A stretch of 5,071 nt of DNA from Planctomycetota bacterium (GTDB lineage: Bacteria; Planctomycetota; B15-G4; JADJEK01): NCBI GenBank assembly GCA_016795255.1, contig JAEUIB010000416.1:1-5071 (forward strand), read 5' to 3'. The notes below the pieces were generated by a model. The model saw only the letters and a list, made by a program, of their open reading frames with translations. It searched no databases and was not told the origin of the DNA. Below, piece by piece: positions 1 to 5,071 of this stretch (the stretch's first letter is position 1; each line of letters begins with the position of its first letter). The translations under genes and the position numbers were made by a program.

Positions 1-78
1 CCCCTCGATCGCTCTTCCAGGCGTCAGCGTGACGGGCCTACCAGGCTCAGGGCGTCAACTTGGCGCCACCGCTGGGCG
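1..78. other. Short non-coding tail, no supported gene
   Basis: This stretch lies downstream of the minus-strand possible-lipoprotein gene and reaches the window edge. I see no rho-independent terminator: there is a small hairpin (CGTCA-GCG-TGACG, 22-34) but no T-run next to it on either strand. The heptamer GGCGTCA occurs three times (20-26, 51-57, 75-81), and TGGCGCCA (61-68) is a perfect 8-bp palindrome. A plus-strand gene entering from the left could end here (stops at 30-32 or 110-112 in two frames), but nothing in the translation supports one. Confidence 0.5.
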
Positions 79-1341
79 TCAGGGTGTCAAGCCGAACCAA
101 TCGAACTCGTAGACCCCCTCGCCGCGCTGGCGCCCGGTGAGCACGACGCGAGCATTCTCCGTCGGGATCTTTCCGTCGCGTACGTGGAGGAACGTCCCCG
201 GTTCGACCTGGAGTCTTCCCCACCGAGTCGATTTGGCCGGCGCCGGTGCGAAACGCCAGCCATCGAACACGGTCCCCTGTCCGATCGTCCAACCGAACAC
301 CGAGATCTCGGCCTGCGGGTCGATCCGAGTCTCGAACCCCGAACGGAGCGCCAAGGCCGTTCGGGAGAAGTCCATGCGATCGAGGGCGAACGTCGTGGCC
401 ACGCGGCCGTCCCACCACGCGAGCGGGTCGTTCGCGACCTCGTCGCTGCCGTTCCATTCCGCAGCGAGCTCGGCAACGCGCTTCGCGTCGCACGCGAGCA
501 CGAGGTTCATGCCACCGTCGTCGGACATCGGCCACTCGCCATCGACGTCACGCACGGCCGACAAGAAGTCGGCGAGTTCCGAGTTGGGATGGACGTCGAT
601 CCGCAGGCGGCCCCGATCCGCTTCGTACGCGACGAATCCGGTACGCACGCCGCGCAGGACGCTGAACATCAGATCGGACGGCGAGCGCATCCCGCGCCGC
701 CCTCTCGTGCGTCGTCCGAGTTCGACGGCGGCCATCTCGCCGATCGGTCCGAGCGCCTCGTCCAAACGGGCGCGCAACGTCCGGGCGAGCCGCGCCCCGT
801 CGAACGCGATCGCGATCTCGGGCGACGATCCCAACTCGCCGAGCGCGCGGGAATCCAACTCGAGCAGGTCGTGCTTCATGTCGATGGTCGGCGAATAGAC
901 GATGCGGCCGTCGGACTCGAAGCGCCGCAGTGGCCGCGGCGCGACGATGCCGGTGGCGAGCTGCATCGTCGAGCCGTCGTCGCCCGCCCCACCGAGCACG
1001 ATCGTCCCGTCGTCGTCGATCTTTCGAATGAACCCCTCGTCGAACAGGATCTGCTCCACCTCGGCAGCACCCGGCCCCGAGAGCACCGCGGCCTCCCCAC
1101 CGCCTCCGACGTTGCGATCGAGCTCGAACAGATGGAGCACGGCCGGTTCGCCGAGATCGAAACCGAGCATCCGCGCGTACTCGAATCGGTCGAGATCGAC
1201 GCGGACCGCGGCGAGGATTCCCGGCGGCAGCCGGCTGCCCGAACCGTCGTACAGCGCCGTCACGCGCGGCTCGGAACGCTCTCCGCACGCCCATCCGAAC
1301 GGCAGCAGGCACAGGACGAGCGAAGCGGCGCGCGGTGTCAT
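79..1341 (-). CDS. Possible lipoprotein, unknown function (420 aa)
   Basis: I do not recognise this protein. It begins with a short charged n-region (R4), a hydrophobic stretch (about residues 5-18) and Cys19 in the context FGWAC. That could be a lipobox, but position -3 is Gly and -2 Trp, so lipidation is uncertain; plain Sec export is the alternative. The mature part is acidic, Gly/Asp rich and has no further membrane segment or known catalytic motif. Three segments share a pattern of hydrophobic strand, Asp, then amphipathic helix: about 43-61 (AAVRVDLDRF), 176-193 (IAIAFDGARL) and 278-295 (LVLACDAKRV). The same pattern recurs in the gene upstream. The ATG at 1341 overlaps the upstream stop as ATGA and has GAGG five bases before it, so the start is well supported and translation is probably coupled. 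The long in-frame opening upstream of this ATG is antisense-type reading through the neighbouring gene and is not part of the protein. Planctomycete-style DUF3352-like envelope proteins look similar in character, but that is only an impression. Confidence 0.85.
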   Translation of the reverse strand: MTPRAASLVLCLLPFGWACGERSEPRVTALYDGSGSRLPPGILAAVRVDLDRFEYARMLGFDLGEPAVLHLFELDRNVGGGGEAAVLSGPGAAEVEQILFDEGFIRKIDDDGTIVLGGAGDDGSTMQLATGIVAPRPLRRFESDGRIVYSPTIDMKHDLLELDSRALGELGSSPEIAIAFDGARLARTLRARLDEALGPIGEMAAVELGRRTRGRRGMRSPSDLMFSVLRGVRTGFVAYEADRGRLRIDVHPNSELADFLSAVRDVDGEWPMSDDGGMNLVLACDAKRVAELAAEWNGSDEVANDPLAWWDGRVATTFALDRMDFSRTALALRSGFETRIDPQAEISVFGWTIGQGTVFDGWRFAPAPAKSTRWGRLQVEPGTFLHVRDGKIPTENARVVLTGRQRGEGVYEFDWFGLTP

Positions 1342-2552
1342 GGAATCCTCAGACAAGGAATGGCGGCCGCGATCGCCGGCACGTCGGCGTCGACGTCCAG
1401 TTCGAGAGCGCCGCCGATGGCTCGACCGCGGACCTCGATCCAGCCGTCGACGGATCGTTCCGGAACGGTCAATCGAGGATCCACGCGGTCGTACAGGTTC
1501 GCGATCCACGCAGCCGGTCGCGCGCGGACGAACACCGCGTCGGCGCCGATGTCGTCGCCCGCGTTCAGCGGACTCATGCAGCGCGTGGCGGCGGCACGCC
1601 ATGCGACCGGCCATGCCGGATCGCCGACGGGGAGCTCGCCGTACGGCAGCATCAATCCGACACGGTCGGGCTCGAGTCCGAACGCGAAGACCCCGCCCGT
1701 CCGCGCGAATCGATCGAGAGCCGCGGAATCGACGGCCGTCGCCTGCGGATCGCAGAGCAACGCGGCGACGTCGACGTCCGACGGCCCGATGAATCCTTGG
1801 AGGTCGGCGCCGTCGAACGCGACGCGCTCCACGGGAATCCGCAGCGGCTGCCACGTGCGCAACCCGTGCTCCGCGGCGGACCCGGATTCCGGGACCATCG
1901 TCGCGCGCGCGGACAGGCGCCCGGCATGCAGACTCAACGCGACGTCCAGCGACGACCATGCGTCGAGCGAACAGACACTGCGATCGAGCACATCGACGGC
2001 CTGCTCGAGCATCGGCGACGACTGCGCGAGCATCGCGCGCAGGGCGACGGTCGAGCGCACCATCGCGGCGAACGTCCCGAGTTCGTCCCGCCACACGTCG
2101 CGCACCGCCGCGACGTCGACGAGCACGCGCACCGGAGCGTCGTCGTCCGCCGCGTGCGGCAACCAGCGTTGCGACGTCGCGAGGTCCTCGACGAACGCGC
2201 AGAGGTCTGGATCGGCGCCGCGCGCGAGCGCGTGATCGAGCGGTTTCTCGCGCAACGCGTCGGGCGCGACGCCGACGACGTGAGCTCGCCCCGTCGCGTC
2301 CGCGACCCAGGCCACCGCACACGGGCGGTCCCCGACGTCCGCGCCGACCAACGCGCGAAGCTCGTCGAACCGATCTCGATCGCGATAGACCTCGCCGAAT
2401 CCCTGCGCGGCGTACGCGTCGCCGATCATCGCTTCGAGCGCGGAGAACGAGTGGATCCGCGCGTGCGCGACGAGCCGCGGCGGCGGCTCCGCGGACGCGA
2501 GCGCGATCGAGCAGAAGACGGCGAGCGTCACGGCCACCATGGCCGGGAGCAT
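1338..2552 (-). CDS. Exported protein, unknown function (404 aa)
   Basis: I do not recognise this protein. Residues 1-21 form a Sec-type signal peptide with a hydrophobic core (about 5-19) and a likely signal peptidase I site after ASA at 19-21, before EPPP. The n-region lacks Lys or Arg, which is unusual. Upstream extension is impossible, because an in-frame TAG lies three codons before the ATG; Met5 is the only nearby alternative and has no ribosome binding site. The mature protein has no membrane segment or familiar catalytic motif. It contains five or more scattered Cys (for example 78, 118, 194, 267, 325, 400). Strand-helix units at about 27-42 (LVAHARIHSF), 141-158 (VRVLVDVAAV) and 339-354 (AVFVRARPAA) resemble those of the downstream protein. 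Residues about 141-232 can be aligned by eye with about 175-260 of that protein, suggesting a common module. Its stop overlaps the next start by four bases, so the two probably form an operon acting in the periplasm or at the envelope. Confidence 0.85.
   Translation of the reverse strand: MLPAMVAVTLAVFCSIALASAEPPPRLVAHARIHSFSALEAMIGDAYAAQGFGEVYRDRDRFDELRALVGADVGDRPCAVAWVADATGRAHVVGVAPDALREKPLDHALARGADPDLCAFVEDLATSQRWLPHAADDDAPVRVLVDVAAVRDVWRDELGTFAAMVRSTVALRAMLAQSSPMLEQAVDVLDRSVCSLDAWSSLDVALSLHAGRLSARATMVPESGSAAEHGLRTWQPLRIPVERVAFDGADLQGFIGPSDVDVAALLCDPQATAVDSAALDRFARTGGVFAFGLEPDRVGLMLPYGELPVGDPAWPVAWRAAATRCMSPLNAGDDIGADAVFVRARPAAWIANLYDRVDPRLTVPERSVDGWIEVRGRAIGGALELDVDADVPAIAAAIPCLRIP
1347..1350 (-). 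promoter_or_regulatory. Ribosome binding site inside upstream gene end
   Basis: On the minus strand GAGG lies five bases before the ATG at 1341. It sits within the last codons of the upstream 404-aa gene (CTG AGG ATT CCA TGA). This fixes the start of the possible-lipoprotein gene and, with the ATGA overlap, argues that the two proteins are made from one message. Confidence 0.7.
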
Positions 2553-2553
2553 A

Positions 2554-2560
2554 CCCGCCT
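2554..2560 (-). promoter_or_regulatory. Weak ribosome binding site for 404-aa gene
   Basis: AGGCGGG on the minus strand lies directly before the ATG at 2552, with its AGG core five bases away. It is a partial Shine-Dalgarno match. It favours Met1 over Met5, whose upstream bases (CTCCCGGCC) have none. Confidence 0.45.
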
Positions 2561-2565
2561 ATCAT
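2560..2565 (+). promoter_or_regulatory. Possible -10 element for leaderless queG
   Basis: TATCAT differs from the TATAAT consensus at one base and ends seven bases before the queG ATG at 2573, so a transcript started from it would begin at or next to the start codon. There is no ribosome binding site at normal distance before queG (GGGAG at 2545-2549 is 23 bases away), which fits a leaderless message. No good -35 is visible at 17-18 bp spacing (2537-2542 reads CCATGG), so the call is tentative. Confidence 0.25.
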
Positions 2566-2572
2566 CCGCGCC

Positions 2573-3700
2573 ATGGACCCAGGCCTGCGCGAACTGCTAC
2601 GGACGACGGCGCTCGAACTCGGCTTCGCTCGCGTCGGCGTCTGCGGGCTCGACGCACTGCACGACGACGCCGCTCGCTGGAAATCCTGGATCGCGGACGG
2701 CAACCACGGCGCGATGCGTTACCTCGAGCGCCACGGCGCATTGCGCGAACATCCGGCGCAGTGGTTCCCGGGAGCGCGCAGCGCACTCGTCGTCACCGCC
2801 GCGTACGGCCCGACTCCGGGGTCGACCGTCGCCGCGTACGCGGAGCGGGCCGACTACCACGTCGAGATCACGGCGCGCCTCGAACGCGTGCTCGACGTCG
2901 CGCGCTCGCGCGGCCACGCGTTGACCGGCGTCGTCGCCGTCGACACGAAGCCCGTCCTCGAACGCGCGCTCGCGCAGCGTGCCGGCCTCGGCTGGATCGG
3001 CAAGAACACCATGTTGCTCGACGAGGAGCACGGCCCGTGGTCGATGCTCGGCGTCCTCGTCGTCGACGCCGAACTCGAGCCGGATGCGCCGGCGAAAGCG
3101 CGCTGCGGCACCTGCACGCGATGTCTCGACGCGTGCCCGACGGCCGCGTTCGTCGCGCCGTACGTCCTCGACGCCCGCCGCTGCCTGTCGTACTGGTCGA
3201 TCGAGCACCGCGGCGCGTGGCCGGAGCCGATGCGGGAAGCGTTCGGCGGCCGCGTCTTCGGTTGCGACGACTGTCTGACCTCGTGTCCGTTCGGCCCGCC
3301 GCGCTCGACCTCCGGGGAGCCGGTGCTCGCGGTCGCGCCGGCGCTCGTCGGGCTGTCGCCGCTGGAGACCCTGCGGCGCTGCGACGAGGGCTTCGGTCGG
3401 CATTTCTCGCACCACGCGATCGCGCGCGCCGGGAAGGCGGGACTGATCCGCAACGCCGTGACGGCGCTCGGCAACGGCGCCCGTTCGGAAGCCGCACTCG
3501 TGGCGCTGCGCAAGGTCCTCGATCACGCGGACGCCGGCGTCCGAGCTCACGGCGCGTGGGCTCTCGCGCGCATCGGCGACGCCGACGACGTCGGTCGGTT
3601 GGAAGCCGCGCTGCTCGTCGAATCCGATCTCGGCACGCGCGACGACCTCACGCGGGCCGTCGCCACCGCGCGCGCGCGCCATGCCGGAGCGGCTCGATGA
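2573..3700 (+). CDS. queG: Epoxyqueuosine reductase QueG
   Basis: This cytoplasmic enzyme carries out the last step of queuosine synthesis, reducing the epoxide of epoxyqueuosine in the tRNA wobble position (GUN anticodons). It uses a cobalamin cofactor and two [4Fe-4S] clusters. The family signatures are all present. The N-terminal cobalamin-binding region includes DYH (94-96) and VDTKPVLER (123-131), where Asp124 matches the proposed catalytic acid. GLGWIGKNT follows at 138-146. A ferredoxin-like part has Cys178, 181, 184 and 188-Pro, then Cys204 in ARRCLSYWSIEHRG, and Cys231, 234 and 238-Pro in the FGCDDCLTSCPFG block. The C-terminus (about 261-345) is the usual HEAT-like domain, with the LIRNAVTALGN helix followed by an alpha-helical repeat. 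At 375 aa it has the normal family length, and no key residue is missing. ATG 2573 matches the expected N-terminus; the reading frame stays open far upstream but only as antisense to the divergent gene. It overlaps the next gene by ATGA. No other queuosine gene is in the window. Confidence 0.97.
   Translation: MDPGLRELLRTTALELGFARVGVCGLDALHDDAARWKSWIADGNHGAMRYLERHGALREHPAQWFPGARSALVVTAAYGPTPGSTVAAYAERADYHVEITARLERVLDVARSRGHALTGVVAVDTKPVLERALAQRAGLGWIGKNTMLLDEEHGPWSMLGVLVVDAELEPDAPAKARCGTCTRCLDACPTAAFVAPYVLDARRCLSYWSIEHRGAWPEPMREAFGGRVFGCDDCLTSCPFGPPRSTSGEPVLAVAPALVGLSPLETLRRCDEGFGRHFSHHAIARAGKAGLIRNAVTALGNGARSEAALVALRKVLDHADAGVRAHGAWALARIGDADDVGRLEAALLVESDLGTRDDLTRAVATARARHAGAAR
3686..3689 (+). 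promoter_or_regulatory. Ribosome binding site for 119-aa gene
   Basis: GGAG within the last codons of queG lies seven bases before the ATG at 3697, ideal spacing. It is the main evidence that translation of the small downstream gene starts at this ATGA overlap and not at Met5 or upstream. Confidence 0.65.
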
Positions 3701-4056
3701 CGATCGGCATGCGCTGCGCGTTCGGGATCGTCGCGGTCGTCGCGCTCGCCGCGGTCCTTGGAGTCGACGGCAACCCGCGCGGTCCCGCGGCGATCGCAGC
3801 GATCCTCGCCGATCAGGGCGCGGACGTCGAAGCACGCACGGGGATGGCGCGTGCGGAACGCGGCCTCGCGCGGTTCGGCACAACGATCGTCGACGGGCGG
3901 CTGCGGTCGCTCGGGTCGACACCGGACGCCGTCGTCCGCTCGTTGAAGTTCGCCGTTCGCGACGACGCCGCGCGCGCCTGGTGGGCGAAGCGCAGCGCGG
4001 TCGGTCCGATCCGTGATGTCGACGAGATCAGTCGGACCGGCGGCGATTCCCGTTGA
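3697..4056 (+). CDS. Small membrane-anchored or secreted protein (119 aa)
   Basis: I do not recognise this protein. It has Arg6 followed by a hydrophobic segment (about residues 8-22), which can be a signal peptide or a single N-terminal membrane anchor. No clear cleavage site is seen (VLG before VDG is possible). The remaining roughly 95 residues are charged and predicted to lie outside the cytoplasm. They include AAIAAILADQ (31-40), a basic-acidic helix around 45-60, a short strand-like TTIVDGRLRSLG (62-73) and WW at 95-96. No Cys occurs outside the leader and no catalytic motif is visible. Reality is supported by the ATGA overlap with queG, a well-placed GGAG and strong G/C preference at third codon positions. 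Its last 29 bases overlap the 3' end of convergent ygiQ. Being co-translated with queG does not by itself tie it to queuosine; it may simply be a downstream passenger. A pseudopilin or other surface protein cannot be excluded, but no such motif is seen. Confidence 0.75.
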   Translation: MTIGMRCAFGIVAVVALAAVLGVDGNPRGPAAIAAILADQGADVEARTGMARAERGLARFGTTIVDGRLRSLGSTPDAVVRSLKFAVRDDAARAWWAKRSAVGPIRDVDEISRTGGDSR

Positions 4057-5071
4057 AGCGCTTGCCGCCCGGGCGACCGCCCGCGCCGGCATCGCGAGGC
4101 CGCGAGGCGCTGCCGCCCGACGGCGCAGCGCCGTCTTGCGGACCGTCGCCGTCGTCGTTGCCGTCGCGGCCTCCGGTGAACTCGTCCCACGATCGACCGT
4201 CGTCGGGCTTGCGGACGATGTCGTGCACCAGCGATCCGTAGTCGCGATTGACGCGCCCCATGCGGTCCTCGCGCGCTTGCGGCGGCGCTCGGGACGGGAT
4301 CAGCGCGCCGGGATGGTCGCCGATGAGATCGCGCCGGCCAGCTTCGATCAGCGCATCGCGGACCAGGAACCAATTCTCCGGCTTGAAGAACTGCATCAGC
4401 GCGCGCTGGGCCTTGCGGTCCTTCAGCTTCTTGACGATCGGCACCGGCTCGAGCGTGAACGGGTCGAGTTCGGTCCAGTACATGCAGGTCGCCACGTCGA
4501 GCGGTGACGGGATGAAGTCTTGCACCTGCCGCGGCCGATGCCCGCTGCGCTTCAGGAACAACGCGAGCTCGATCATGTCGTCGATCGTCGATCCCGGATG
4601 CGACGCGATGAAGTACGGGACGAGGTACTGCTCCTTGCCGACCGCATTGCTCGCGCGCTGGAACTCGCGCTCGAACTCGACGAAGTCGTCCTTCGACGGC
4701 TTCTTCATCAAGTCGAGCACGCGCGGCGAAACGTGTTCGGGCGCGACCTTCAGGTGACCGCCGACGTGGTGCGCCGCGAGTTCGCGCAGGTACTCGGGCG
4801 AGCGACGCGCCAAGTCCATGCGGACGCCGGACGCGACGTGGATGCGTCGGATCCCCGGTTGCGCGCGCGCGGACTTCATCAGTTCGATCAGCGGGCCGTG
4901 GTCGGTGCCGAGCAGTTTGCAGACCGTCGGATGCACGCACGACAGGCGTCGGCACTTCGCCTCGATCTCGGGCTTCGTGCAGCGCAGCTTGTACATGTTC
5001 GCCGTCGGCCCGCCGATGTCGGAGACCACGCCCTTCGTCGACGGGTCCTTCCCGAGCGCGGCGATCTCGCG
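4028..5071 (-). CDS. ygiQ: YgiQ/UPF0313 radical SAM protein, C-terminal part (347 aa)
   Basis: The gene runs off the right edge: the frame is open to base 5071, and the N-terminal domain with the radical SAM CxxxCxxC site is outside the window. A GTG at 5029 is internal and not the start. The visible part matches the conserved core and C-terminal half of the family: GVVSDIGGPTANMYKLRC (14-31 of the fragment), the four-cysteine set Cys31, Cys40, Cys45 and Cys51 around CRRLSC, ASGVRMDL (80-87), HHVGGHLKVAPEH (101-113), GKEQYLVPYFIASHPG (145-160) and QDFIPSP (184-190). Residues from about 183 on correspond to the DUF3362-type C-terminal region. The extra cysteines, also present in E. coli YgiQ, may bind a second cluster, but this is inference. 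No established reaction for YgiQ is known to me. The last 55 or so residues are low-complexity Gly/Asp then Gly/Arg, unlike the folded core. The gene is convergent with, and overlaps by 29 bases, the small gene after queG. Confidence 0.95.
   Translation of the reverse strand, partial: REIAALGKDPSTKGVVSDIGGPTANMYKLRCTKPEIEAKCRRLSCVHPTVCKLLGTDHGPLIELMKSARAQPGIRRIHVASGVRMDLARRSPEYLRELAAHHVGGHLKVAPEHVSPRVLDLMKKPSKDDFVEFEREFQRASNAVGKEQYLVPYFIASHPGSTIDDMIELALFLKRSGHRPRQVQDFIPSPLDVATCMYWTELDPFTLEPVPIVKKLKDRKAQRALMQFFKPENWFLVRDALIEAGRRDLIGDHPGALIPSRAPPQAREDRMGRVNRDYGSLVHDIVRKPDDGRSWDEFTGGRDGNDDGDGPQDGAAPSGGSASRPRDAGAGGRPGGKRFNGNRRRSD
4119..4135. repeat. Perfect inverted repeat in ygiQ tail
   Basis: GACGGCGC and its exact complement GCGCCGTC flank a single A, giving a hairpin with a 7-bp GC-only stem and a CAG loop. 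It lies 62 bases past the stop of the plus-strand queG operon, inside the ygiQ codons for Asp-Gly-Ala-Ala-Pro-Ser. Only TT follows on the plus strand, so a standard rho-independent terminator is not shown. It may help end plus-strand transcription or simply follow from the amino-acid repeat. Confidence 0.35.

Noticed and set aside
22..34. Hairpin CGTCA-GCG-TGACG as a terminator
   Set aside because: The stem is only five base pairs and no T-run follows on either strand.
184..2235. Plus-strand open frame of 683 codons opposite the exported pair
   Set aside because: It is Arg/Ser-rich and fully antisense to two genes with signal peptides and coupled starts; long open antisense frames are expected at this GC content.
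1342..2703. Upstream in-frame extension of the 420-aa protein to a total of 874 codons
   Set aside because: The extension runs through the 404-aa gene in another frame, is Arg-rich with repetitive composition, and ignores the ATG with a good ribosome binding site at 1341.
2539..3696. Plus-strand open frame overlapping queG and running into the 119-aa gene
   Set aside because: The part overlapping queG is Arg-rich shadow translation in a different frame from a clearly conserved enzyme. Only the last 119 codons are kept.
2597..3922. Minus-strand open frame of 441 codons opposite queG
   Set aside because: It is antisense to queG, with Arg-rich composition and no recognisable motif.
4013..4507. 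Plus-strand open frame of 164 codons opposite ygiQ
   Set aside because: It is antisense to the conserved YgiQ domain; the apparent hydrophobic stretch comes from the reverse reading of GC-rich codons.

Overview
This is a GC-rich, tightly packed stretch of a bacterial chromosome. By eye the GC content is around two thirds or more, and third codon positions are strongly G/C. It holds five protein genes, no RNA genes, no mobile elements and no CRISPR array. Two genes are recognisable housekeeping or conserved functions: queG (last step of queuosine biosynthesis) and the 3' part of ygiQ (UPF0313 radical SAM family). The other three are unassigned proteins with N-terminal export or membrane signals. 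Signal sequences and high GC point to a Gram-negative-type bacterium. Planctomycetota or Myxococcota-like lineages are plausible, but this is inference from style and not from a marker gene.

Layout: positions 1-78 are a short non-coding tail on the 3' side of the first gene. A minus-strand pair follows: an exported protein of 404 aa (2552 to 1338) and, overlapping it by ATGA, a possible lipoprotein of 420 aa (1341 to 79). Only 20 bp separate the start of this pair from the divergently transcribed queG (2573-3700, plus). queG overlaps, again by ATGA, a 119-aa membrane-anchored or secreted protein (3697-4056, plus). The 3' end of that gene runs 29 bp into the convergent ygiQ gene (minus, 4028 to beyond the right edge).

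The two minus-strand proteins look like a co-translated pair of envelope or periplasmic proteins. Each appears to carry three copies of a short hydrophobic-strand/helix unit, and they may be distant paralogues. No partner or substrate can be named. The plus-strand pair joins a cytoplasmic tRNA-modification enzyme to a small exported protein with no obvious link to queuosine. Most of the window is ordinary; the least explained parts are the exported pair and the small protein coupled to queG.
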